A stretch of DNA of 7,184 nucleotides from the NCBI GenBank assembly GCA_036524115.1, contig DATDCY010000281.1, positions 1 through 7,184 of the forward strand, given 5' to 3'. The DNA is from a bacterium. GTDB taxonomy: Bacteria; JAUVQV01; DATDCY01. Within the stretch, counting starts at the first letter, position 1, and every line of letters begins with the position of its first letter. Shown here one piece after another: positions 1 to 5,622 of this stretch. The notes below the pieces were generated by a model. It made no database searches. It worked only from the letters and a program-made list of their open reading frames with translations, and had not been told where the DNA came from. The translations under genes were made by a program, and so were the position numbers.

Positions 1-501
1 CCGCTCGATCTGGCGGTCGTCAGCAAGGTGCTCCTGCCCTGGGACACCGAGAGCGGCTACGGCGCGGTCGCCTTCGACGGCAGCGTGCAGTGGAACGAGC
101 CGCTGATCGAGGCTCTCGGCCTGGACGCGGGGACGATCGAGGCGGGCCTTGCCGCCACGCGGGAGAAGGTGGCGCGCCGCGTGCGCACCCTGCGCCACGG
201 GCGGCCGTTCCCGGACCTCGGCGGCGTGACCGCGGTGCTCGTGGACGACGGCCTCGCCTCCGGCTTCACCATGGCGGTCGCCGTCGAGGCCGTGCGCCGC
301 GCCGGCGCGGCAGCCGTCATCGTCGGCGTGCCGACCGGGCACGACACGGCGCTGCGCCGGCTCGCGCCGCGCGTGGACGCGCTCTACTGCGCCAACGAGC
401 GCGGCGGCAGGATGTTCGCCGTCGCCGACGCCTACCGCCGCTGGACCGACGTCTCGGAGGACGAGGTCCGCGCGCTCCTCGAAGACCCGGGCCGCCCCTG
501 A
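1..501 (+). CDS. Phosphoribosyltransferase domain protein (COG1926 type), 3' part
   Basis: The frame is open from the first base to a TGA at 499-501, so the gene starts upstream and 166 C-terminal residues are visible. The signature is the PRPP-binding loop at visible residues 79-91, VLVDDGLASGFTM, preceded by hydrophobic residues and followed by an alpha-helix-like AVEAVRRAG stretch and a second beta strand (AAVIVGVPTG). This matches the predicted phosphoribosyltransferase family COG1926, whose members also have the upstream pattern of GAVA followed by an N-E motif, seen here as YGAVAF and QWNEPL. Members bind PRPP-like phosphoribosyl compounds; the true substrate of the family is not established. 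The usual TGAT or TGST of the PRPP loop reads SGFT here, a conservative variant. I cannot tell whether a dienelactone-hydrolase-like domain or other fusion lies upstream, as occurs in some relatives. No clear terminator follows. Confidence 0.85.
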   Translation, partial: PLDLAVVSKVLLPWDTESGYGAVAFDGSVQWNEPLIEALGLDAGTIEAGLAATREKVARRVRTLRHGRPFPDLGGVTAVLVDDGLASGFTMAVAVEAVRRAGAAAVIVGVPTGHDTALRRLAPRVDALYCANERGGRMFAVADAYRRWTDVSEDEVRALLEDPGRP

Positions 502-568
502 GCGGCGCCCCCGGCGCCCGCCCCATCCTTCCGCGATCATTGCCACCTCCCCTGCGTCGCTGCGCGCC

Positions 569-590
569 CATGGCCCGCGCGGCCGCCATG
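569..590. repeat. Short inverted repeat in intergenic region
   Basis: CATGGC at 569-574 is mirrored by GCCATG at 585-590, and the centre holds the self-complementary CCGCGCGG. It lies 68 bases after the phosphoribosyltransferase stop and could fold as a hairpin. There is no T-run after it, so it is not a classical intrinsic terminator. In DNA this GC-rich it may be chance. Confidence 0.25.
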
Positions 591-712
591 CCTCCACGGA
601 TAACGCATGGCCCCACCGGTGAAAATGGAGGGAACACCCCATGGTCTCCCGGCCCCGGGTGCGCATACTTGAGCTACCTGAGCAGCAAACGCCCGGGAGG
701 AACGAAGACCAC

Positions 713-729
713 GTCCTGCCAGGCAGGAC
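713..729. promoter_or_regulatory. 17-bp perfect palindrome before the VOC gene (operator or RNA hairpin)
   Basis: GTCCTGCCAGGCAGGAC is perfectly self-complementary around a central A, giving 8+8 matching bases. It ends two bases before the Shine-Dalgarno GAGGAGG of the downstream VOC gene. As DNA it would suit a dimeric repressor (for example of the MarR, TetR or ArsR type). As RNA it would give a 7-bp stem with a 3-base CAG loop directly beside the ribosome binding site. Which of these, if either, is used cannot be told from the sequence. Confidence 0.45.
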
Positions 730-731
730 AT

Positions 732-738
732 GAGGAGG
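732..738 (+). promoter_or_regulatory. Ribosome binding site that decides the VOC start
   Basis: GAGGAGG lies 6 bases upstream of the ATG at 745. Two other in-frame ATGs, at 730 and 739, are too close: the first overlaps this site and the second abuts it with no spacer. The site therefore selects the third ATG, giving a protein that begins MGKKLTANE. Confidence 0.8.
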
Positions 739-744
739 ATGATC

Positions 745-1131
745 ATGGGAAAGAAGCTCACGGCGAACGAAACACCCGACTGGTGCACGCTCGCGACGCC
801 CGATGTCGAGGCCGCGAAGAAGTTCTACGGCGCGCTGTTCGGCTGGAAGGCCAGAGACACCAAGGCGGGCGGGAAGAAGCGCACCGTCGTCTCGACCGGC
901 GCCGAGCAGGTGGCGGGAATGATGGCGCTCTCGCCGAACGCCGGCGGACCGCAGCCCGTGTGGGGCATCTCCGTCAGCGTGGACGACGTCGACGCCAGCG
1001 TCGAGCGCGCGCGCCGGCTGGACGCGACCGTGATCATGGACCCGACGGACGTTCCGGGCGTCGGGCGCCTCGCCCTCCTGCTGGACCCGCAGGGCGAGAT
1101 GCTCTCGGTCATCTCCTACGACGGGCAGTAA
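745..1131 (+). CDS. VOC-superfamily (glyoxalase/bleomycin-resistance fold) single-domain protein
   Basis: This 128-residue protein has two beta-alpha-beta-beta-beta modules of the vicinal oxygen chelate fold. Module one begins PDWCTLATPDVEAAKKFYGALFGW (residues 11-34), the typical strand, helix and FYxxLFGW signature. Module two begins WGISVSVDDVDASVERAR and ends LLLDPQGEMLSV. It most resembles the Cfp30B-like branch, a group of uncharacterised cytoplasmic VOC proteins. Aligned by eye with E. coli glyoxalase I, three metal-ligand positions read W13, G (of WGIS) and S (of EMLSV), so metal-dependent glyoxalase I activity is unlikely; a binding or resistance role is possible. It has an excellent ribosome binding site and looks monocistronic, with a palindrome in its leader. 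It converges with the dehydrogenase gene, leaving 63 bases between the stops in which I see no terminator hairpin. Confidence 0.85.
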   Translation: MGKKLTANETPDWCTLATPDVEAAKKFYGALFGWKARDTKAGGKKRTVVSTGAEQVAGMMALSPNAGGPQPVWGISVSVDDVDASVERARRLDATVIMDPTDVPGVGRLALLLDPQGEMLSVISYDGQ

Positions 1132-1194
1132 CCGCATTCGCCCCACCCCCATAACAATCCGCCTCCCGCTCCACGCTCCCGAAAGGCTCGCCGC

Positions 1195-2340
1195 TCACGG
1201 CGCTTCCCTCGTCCGTCCGGGCGGACCCCAGCTGATGCGGTACACGGCCCCCGCGCGGTCGTCGGAGACCAGCAGGGCGCCGTCGGGCATGACCTGCACG
1301 TCGACCGGCCGCCCCCACGCGGTGCCCGCTCGCAGCCAGCCGTCCACGAAGACCTCGGGGGCCCCGGCGCGTCCCCCGACGACGGGGACACGGACCACCC
1401 GGTAGCCGACAGGTGAGCTGCGGTTCCAGGAGCCGTGCTCGGCGATGAAGATCGATCCGCGGTAGGCCGGCGGGAACATCGTCCCCGTGTAGAAGCGCAT
1501 GCCGAGCGCCGCGACATGCGCGCCGAGCAGGCGCTCCGGCGGGACAAACTCGGCGCAGGAGCGCAGACCCCCGAAATCGGGGTCAGGAACGTCCCCGGCG
1601 TGACAGTATGGAAACCCGAAGTGCAGCCCGGGCCGCGGCGCTCGGTTCAGCTCGTCGTCGGGCCGGTCGTCGCCCAGCCAGTCGCGGCCGTTGTCGGTGA
1701 ACCACAGCTCCCGGGTCGCCGGATCCCAGTCGAAGCCCACCGTGTTGCGCACCCCGCTGGCGAAGACCTCCAGGTGCGACCCGTCCGGGCGAAGGCGCGT
1801 GATGCCGGCAAAGCGGGGGTCCTCCTCGAGGCAGGAGTTGCACGGCGCGCCGACCGGCACGTAGAGCAGGCCGTCGGGACCGAAGGCGATGAATTTCCAG
1901 CCGTGGTGCGTCCGCCCGGGGAAGGCGGCGCTCACGACGACCGGCGCCGGAGGGTCCGCGAGCCGCCCCTCGATGCCGTCGAAGCGCAGGATGCGGCCGA
2001 CCTCCGCGACGTACAGCGAGCCGGCGCGAAACGCCACGCCGTTCGGCATCGTGAGTCCCGAGGCGATGGTGAGCACGCGTGCGGCGCGCAGGCCGCCTGG
2101 CTCCGGGACGACCGCGTAGACGTTCCCCTCCTCGCGCGTGCCGACGAACACCGTCCCCTGGTCGCCGACGGCAAGGGAGCGCGCGCCCGCCACGCCCCCG
2201 GCGAAGAGGCTCAGCGAGAACCCTTCCGGCAGGCGGAGCGTGTCGAGCGGCAGGCCCCCCTGACAGCCCCGCGGCGGCAGGAAGACGCCGCAGCCCGCGG
2301 CGGCGAGGCAGAGGAGTGCCCCGGCTGCAAGGCGGCTCAT
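1195..2340 (-). CDS. Exported PQQ-dependent sugar/sorbosone dehydrogenase-like lipoprotein
   Basis: This 381-residue protein begins with a short signal peptide, MSRLAAGALLCLAAAGC, with a lipobox-like AAGC and the candidate lipidated cysteine at residue 17, so it is probably exported and anchored to a membrane. The rest is a beta-propeller of the soluble quinoprotein glucose/sorbosone dehydrogenase class: LPEGF (37-41), LTMPNGVAF (96-104), HHGWKFIAFGPDGLLYV (145-161), GVRNTVGFDWDP (196-207), LWFTDNGRDWLGDD (212-225), a FGFPYCHAG block, and near the end GRPVDVQVMPDGALLVSDD. H145/H146 and R198-N199 sit where the soluble glucose dehydrogenase has its catalytic His and its PQQ-contacting Arg-Asn. 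Cysteines at 167 and 170 and in the PYC and SCAEF blocks may form disulfides, which fits a periplasmic place. The family oxidises sugars or aldoses with PQQ, but the substrate here is unknown and PQQ binding is unproven. The ATG overlaps the TGA of the upstream gene (ATGA), implying translational coupling and fixing the start. Confidence 0.88.
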   Translation of the reverse strand: MSRLAAGALLCLAAAGCGVFLPPRGCQGGLPLDTLRLPEGFSLSLFAGGVAGARSLAVGDQGTVFVGTREEGNVYAVVPEPGGLRAARVLTIASGLTMPNGVAFRAGSLYVAEVGRILRFDGIEGRLADPPAPVVVSAAFPGRTHHGWKFIAFGPDGLLYVPVGAPCNSCLEEDPRFAGITRLRPDGSHLEVFASGVRNTVGFDWDPATRELWFTDNGRDWLGDDRPDDELNRAPRPGLHFGFPYCHAGDVPDPDFGGLRSCAEFVPPERLLGAHVAALGMRFYTGTMFPPAYRGSIFIAEHGSWNRSSPVGYRVVRVPVVGGRAGAPEVFVDGWLRAGTAWGRPVDVQVMPDGALLVSDDRAGAVYRISWGPPGRTREAP

Positions 2341-3878
2341 GGTGCAGCCCCTGCCGTGGGCCCGCCGGCGGGGACAGCCGCGACCCGCTCCGCGATGCCC
2401 CGCAGCAGCCGGTCGACGGCCGCGCTGTCGCCGAGGCCGAGCTTCACGAGATAGGAGGCGATGCTCAGGTCGGCCCGGGCGGCGAAGAGCGCGACCTCGG
2501 CGTCGAAGCCGGGGGCCGGCTCTCCGGCCGCGGCGCGGTAGTCCGCGAGAAAGCGCTCCGGCGGGGCGATCTCCAGCACGCGCGGCTCCTCGCCGAACTG
2601 GTGGCGGTAGTGCGCGAGGAACCAACCGACGTCGAAGGCCCGCGGCGCGATCATGGCGTCCTCCAGGTCCACGGCCGCGGCGAAGGCCGTCCGCGGTTCC
2701 TCGGGGTCGTCCTGGCCGATGATGACGTTCTTCGGGTGATAGTCGCCGTGGCACTGCACGAGGCCGCCCGGCTCCGCCTCGACGATCCGCCGCTCGGCGG
2801 CGAGCAGCGCCGCGGCGAGCGAGCGCACGAGCGGCGCGCTCGGCAGCCACGCCCCGGCGAAGCGCTCCGCGTACCCCTCGAGGCGCCGGCGCTCGCGCTC
2901 GAGGAACGGCGCGGGAGACGCCGGCGCCACGCTCAGGCCGTGCAGGTGCGCAAGCCAGCCGGCGGCCAGCTCGAGACACCGGCGCGCCTGCTCCGGCCCC
3001 GCGACGCGCAGGCGATCGAAGAGCGAGCGTCCGCGCAGCCCCTCCTCGATGATCGTCAGCCGCTGCGCGTCGGCTTCGAGCAGCGCGGGCAGCCGGTAGC
3101 GTCCCCCCGCGAAGCCGCGTGCGGCGATCTCGTCGCCCAGCGTCGCGGTCCGCAGCGCGGCGGCCCAGTCGCGCAGGTTGAGCGCCCGGCGCAGGATGAT
3201 CCGCGGGCGCAGCCCGTCCTCGCCCTTGGTCCCGATGACCACCTCGGTCACGACCGAGTTGGCGCCGGCGCGCGTGATCTCCTTGAAGAACGGGCGGCAC
3301 CGGCCCAGCCGCACCTCCCGCGCCAGCTCCTCGATCCCCGCCACGGGGTGGTCGAACTGCGTGGGGTAGGTCCCCGCCGGGACCTGGCCGTGCGCGTCCG
3401 TCCCGGCCATCGCCGTGAACCGGAAGCGGTGCCAGTCGTCCAGGCCGCGGCTGTTGGCCTTGGCGGAGTGGTTCCCGCTGAAGATCTCGACCGCGTCCAG
3501 CGGCGGCGCGGCCAGCTCGCTCTCGTGGTACTCGAGGCGGTGGCGGTAGGGGTGCGCGCGCACCAGCGCGGCCTGGGGGTGACGCGCCCGGATGTCGGCG
3601 GCCCGCGTCCCTTCGGGCAGCGAGGGCACCGCGCCGTAGACCACGACGTGGCCGAGGTCGGCGGTGGAGACCTCCTGGCCCGAGAGCAGGACGAAGTGCT
3701 CCGGGACGCCGGCGTCCCGCCGCAGCGCGGCCAGCTCCTCCTCGTCCCAGCGGTGGTGATGATCGGTGAGCACCGCCCCCTGGAGGTTGCGCGCCAGGCA
3801 CTGGCGCAGCAGCTGCGCGGCCGGGAGGCGGCTGCACGGCGAGCGCTCGGCCGTGTGGCAGTGGGTTTCGAGCAGCAC
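2337..3878 (-). CDS. Fusion of PHP metallo-phosphoesterase domain and APH-like kinase
   Basis: This 513-residue protein joins two complete-looking enzymes. Residues 1 to about 200 form a PHP domain: HCHT at 6-9, TDHHH at 38-42, E69 in SGQEV, H77 in GHVVVYG, H109 in RAHPY, and GTDAH at 159-163. These cover the usual metal ligands of the superfamily. Residues from about 205 to 513 form an aminoglycoside/choline-kinase-like fold: an N-lobe beginning ANSVVTEVV (206-214) with E250 as a possible lobe glutamate and a hinge at IIEEGLRG (276-283), then the catalytic loop HGDYHPKN (377-384) and the metal site VDLED (403-407) followed by AFDVGWFL. PHP domains hydrolyse phosphoesters and APH-like kinases phosphorylate small hydroxyl compounds or sugars; the substrate of either half is unknown. 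I chose the GTG at 3878, where homology starts, 7 bases after a G-run. An ATG at 3965 would add 29 unconvincing residues and overlap the divergent gene. It is first in an operon with the dehydrogenase-like lipoprotein. Confidence 0.88.
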   Translation of the reverse strand: MLLETHCHTAERSPCSRLPAAQLLRQCLARNLQGAVLTDHHHRWDEEELAALRRDAGVPEHFVLLSGQEVSTADLGHVVVYGAVPSLPEGTRAADIRARHPQAALVRAHPYRHRLEYHESELAAPPLDAVEIFSGNHSAKANSRGLDDWHRFRFTAMAGTDAHGQVPAGTYPTQFDHPVAGIEELAREVRLGRCRPFFKEITRAGANSVVTEVVIGTKGEDGLRPRIILRRALNLRDWAAALRTATLGDEIAARGFAGGRYRLPALLEADAQRLTIIEEGLRGRSLFDRLRVAGPEQARRCLELAAGWLAHLHGLSVAPASPAPFLERERRRLEGYAERFAGAWLPSAPLVRSLAAALLAAERRIVEAEPGGLVQCHGDYHPKNVIIGQDDPEEPRTAFAAAVDLEDAMIAPRAFDVGWFLAHYRHQFGEEPRVLEIAPPERFLADYRAAAGEPAPGFDAEVALFAARADLSIASYLVKLGLGDSAAVDRLLRGIAERVAAVPAGGPTAGAAP

Positions 3879-3963
3879 GCTAGCGCCCCCCGCGCGCCCG
3901 GTGGCAGCGCGCCGCGCCGGCGCGTATCTTATCGGGTGGACGACCAACCCCCCGGAGAGCGCC
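3879..3963. promoter_or_regulatory. Divergent promoter region between the PHP-kinase operon and amrS
   Basis: These 85 bases must hold the promoters of both divergent units. The only AT-rich island is TATCTTATC at 3925-3933, where TATCTT could be a -10 for the plus strand and TAAGAT (its complement region) one for the minus strand. No convincing -35 box is found at the right distance in either direction. A 12-bp palindrome, CGCGCCGGCGCG (3913-3924), abuts the island and could be an operator, though its pure GC makes chance likely. Confidence 0.4.
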
Positions 3964-4974
3964 ATGAAGGAAGCATCGTTCTACGCCAAGGCCGACGATT
4001 GGAAGGTGCGCTGCTCGCTCTGCGCGCACCACTGCCTGATCAAGCCCGGCGACGTCGGGATCTGCGGCGTGCGGCGCAACGAGGGCGGCACGCTGTACTC
4101 GCTCGTCTACGGCCGGGCGATCGCGCAGCACGTGGACCCGATCGAGAAGAAGCCGCTCTTCCACTTCCTCCCCGGCACGACGAGTTTCTCCGTCGCGACC
4201 GCCGGCTGCAACTTCCGCTGCCGCCACTGCCAGAACGCCGACATCTCGCAGCTGCCGCGCGACCGCGGCGCGATCCTCGGCGACGAGCTGCCGCCGGATG
4301 AAATCGTGCGCCAGGCGCGCGCCGCCGGCTGCGCCAGCATCTCCTACACCTACACCGAGCCGACGATCTTCTTCGAGTACGCCTACGACACGGCGGTGCT
4401 CGCGAGCGCGGCCGGCCTGAAGAACGTCTTCGTCAGCAACGGCTACATCACCGCGGAGCCGCTGCGCGCGATCGCCCCGCACCTGCACGCGGCGAACATC
4501 GACCTGAAGTCCTCGCGCGACGCCTTCTACACGTCGATCTGCGGCGCGCGGCTCCAGCCGGTGCTGGATGCGCTGCGGCTCTACCGCGAGCTGGGCATCT
4601 GGCTCGAGGTCACGACGCTCGTGATCCCCGGCGAGAACGACAGCGACGAGGACCTGGCGGGGTGCGCCGGCTTCATCGCGAAGGAGCTGGGTACGGATGT
4701 GCCGTGGCATGTCTCCGCCTTTCACCCGACCTACCGCCTGACCGAACGGCCGCGGACCCCCGCGGCCGCGCTGCGGCGCGCCGTCGACATCGGCCGGGCC
4801 GCCGGGCTGCGGCACGTCTACGAGGGGAACCTGCCCGGCGAGGGCGAGACGACGGCCTGCCCGGGCTGCGCGCGCCCGGTGATCGAGCGGCTCGGCTTTC
4901 GCGTCACCGCAAACCGCCTGCGCGACGGCCGCTGCCCGCACTGCGGGGGCGCGGTCGCCGGCGTCTGGTCCTGA
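3964..4974 (+). CDS. amrS: AmmeMemoRadiSam-type radical SAM enzyme
   Basis: This 336-residue, full-length protein has the complete hallmark order of the AmrS family. The N-terminus carries C17, C20, C24 and C34 in the CSLCAHHC and GICGVR blocks. The block DPIEKKPLFHFLPG (58-71) follows, then the radical SAM cluster motif CNFRCRHC (C82, C86, C89) that binds a 4Fe-4S cluster and S-adenosylmethionine, and YTYTEPTIF further on. At the C-terminus two CxxC pairs (C299/C302 and C324/C327) look like a zinc ribbon. The family is named for its frequent co-occurrence with the AMMECR1 and Memo proteins; its reaction was, to my knowledge, not established. Neither partner is in this window, so their genes would have to be elsewhere. 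GGAG at 3954-3957, six bases before the ATG, supports the start. It converges with osmC with only 25 bases between stops. The symbol rests on family recognition. Confidence 0.92.
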   Translation: MKEASFYAKADDWKVRCSLCAHHCLIKPGDVGICGVRRNEGGTLYSLVYGRAIAQHVDPIEKKPLFHFLPGTTSFSVATAGCNFRCRHCQNADISQLPRDRGAILGDELPPDEIVRQARAAGCASISYTYTEPTIFFEYAYDTAVLASAAGLKNVFVSNGYITAEPLRAIAPHLHAANIDLKSSRDAFYTSICGARLQPVLDALRLYRELGIWLEVTTLVIPGENDSDEDLAGCAGFIAKELGTDVPWHVSAFHPTYRLTERPRTPAAALRRAVDIGRAAGLRHVYEGNLPGEGETTACPGCARPVIERLGFRVTANRLRDGRCPHCGGAVAGVWS

Positions 4975-4980
4975 CGGGCT

Positions 4981-4997
4981 GCCGCGCCCCCGGCGGC
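4981..4997. terminator. Possible bidirectional hairpin between converging genes
   Basis: GCCGC (4981-4985) and GCGGC (4993-4997) can pair around a 7-base loop in the 25-base gap between the amrS and osmC stops. The position suits a shared terminator, but the stem is only 5 bp and no T-run flanks it on either strand. Confidence 0.25.
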
Positions 4998-4999
4998 CG

Positions 5000-5416
5000 C
5001 TAGACCAGCTTCGCCGTGAAGGTGATCTGCGGCCCCGCGAGCGCCTTGGAGACCGGGCAGTTCTTCTTGGCGTTCTCCGCGTGCTGCTGGAGCCCCCGCT
5101 CGTCGAGTCCCGGGACCGCGGCCTCCGTCGCCAGCTCGATCCGCGTGATCGTGGGCCCCGCCTCCAGGTGCACGGAGGCGGTCGTGCGGATGCTCGTCGG
5201 CGTGAACCCGGCGTCGGTCAGCAGCGCCGCCAGGAACATCGAGAAGCAGCCGGCCTGCGCGGCGCCGATGAGCTCCTCGGGGTTGGTCCCCTTCCCGGAC
5301 TCGAAGCGCGACGCGAACGTGAACGGCCCTTCATAGGCGCCGCTGCCCAGCTTCATCGTCCCGGCGCCTCCCTTGAGCGTGCCCTTCCACTCCGCGGATG
5401 AGGTACGGATCGGCAT
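5000..5416 (-). CDS. OsmC family peroxiredoxin-like protein
   Basis: This 138-residue protein has the usual length of E. coli OsmC and follows it closely: the N-terminal AEWKG strand, R37 in FASRFE, GTNPEELIGAA (43-53), the first redox cysteine C57 in AGCFSM, GFTPTSI (70-76), AVPGLDE, and the second redox cysteine C120 in NCPVSKAL. In this family the two cysteines with the conserved Arg and Glu (R37, E48 here) reduce organic peroxides in the cytoplasm with a dithiol reductant. The residue before AGC is Gln54, where E. coli OsmC has His (AAHAACFSM). The start is secure: AAGGAGG (complement of 5424-5430) lies 7 bases upstream of the ATG. A 6-bp hairpin lies in its leader and a candidate promoter further up. 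It appears monocistronic and divergent from the MoxR operon, and may be induced by stress, although no regulator site was recognised. Confidence 0.93.
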   Translation of the reverse strand: MPIRTSSAEWKGTLKGGAGTMKLGSGAYEGPFTFASRFESGKGTNPEELIGAAQAGCFSMFLAALLTDAGFTPTSIRTTASVHLEAGPTITRIELATEAAVPGLDERGLQQHAENAKKNCPVSKALAGPQITFTAKLV

Positions 5417-5451
5417 GGCGCTTCCTCCTTGCGTGCTCCTGCGACGAAGGC

Positions 5452-5467
5452 GGCCGGACAGCCGGCC
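5452..5467. repeat. 6-bp inverted repeat in the osmC leader
   Basis: GGCCGG and CCGGCC flank the four-base loop ACAG, 36 to 51 bases upstream of the osmC start codon. It could be a leader hairpin in the osmC mRNA or an operator half-site pair. It is GC-only in its arms, so chance is possible. Confidence 0.3.
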
Positions 5468-5507
5468 TGCCCGCAGACGATGTGCGGCTCACGTCCTCTC
5501 AAGCGGG

Positions 5508-5536
5508 AAGTTATGGCGCGCGGTCCTATATTGCAA
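5508..5536 (-). promoter_or_regulatory. Candidate sigma-70-like promoter for osmC
   Basis: On the minus strand TTGCAA (complement of 5531-5536) and TAACTT (complement of 5508-5513) are separated by exactly 17 bases. They match the housekeeping consensus at 4 of 6 and 3 of 6 positions. This is the most AT-rich part of the 206-bp divergent region, which supports it, but the -10 box is weak. The same island contains TATATT (5527-5532) on the plus strand, a possible -10 for the MoxR operon without a recognisable -35. Confidence 0.35.
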
Positions 5537-5543
5537 CCGTGGC

Positions 5544-5591
5544 CTGCCGGTGACGGCAGCCGATGAACCGGGCGGGGTGCCGGCGGCATCC
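5544..5591 (+). promoter_or_regulatory. Two tandem hairpins in the leader of the MoxR operon
   Basis: The first hairpin is CTGCCG (5544-5549), loop GTGA, CGGCAG (5554-5559): a perfect 6-bp stem with a GNRA-class tetraloop. The second is GGGTGCC (5575-5581), loop GGC, GGCATCC (5585-5591): a 7-bp stem with one G-U pair. Both lie between a TATATT box and the ATG at 5623, so both would be in the mRNA leader if transcription starts there. No known riboswitch class was recognised. Confidence 0.4.
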
Positions 5592-5622
5592 GAAGGGACA
5601 TGGCAGCGCGGGGACGGCGACG

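Noticed and set aside
1132-1194. Terminator between the converging VOC and dehydrogenase genes
   Set aside because: No inverted repeat with a usable stem and no T-run were found in these 63 bases.
1195-3837. A single 880-codon minus-strand open frame that would fuse extra sequence to the dehydrogenase lipoprotein
   Set aside because: The part before 2340 is an out-of-frame reading of the PHP-kinase gene with low-complexity Arg/Ala/Gly composition. A signal peptide begins exactly at 2340 with an ATGA overlap.
3902-3916. TGGCAG as part of a sigma-54 promoter before amrS
   Set aside because: The second element (TTGC at the proper spacing) is absent; the following bases are only G and C.
2079-4301. 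A 740-codon plus-strand open frame antisense to the PHP-kinase operon
   Set aside because: Low-complexity Arg/Gly/Ala product, no motifs, and it runs into amrS out of frame. It is a composition artefact.
3964-4974. Pyruvate formate-lyase activating enzyme as the identity of the radical SAM protein
   Set aside because: Similar annotations are common, but the N-terminal cysteine block, DPIEKKPL and the C-terminal CxxC pairs point to the AmrS family, and no glycyl radical enzyme gene is nearby.
5511-5570. Possible fluoride or cyclic-di-GMP riboswitch, suggested by a hairpin followed by CCGATGAACC
   Set aside because: The conserved 5' part of the fluoride class (GG, AUGG and paired CC) and the conserved internal loops of the cyclic-di-GMP class are not found, and the downstream gene is not a known target.
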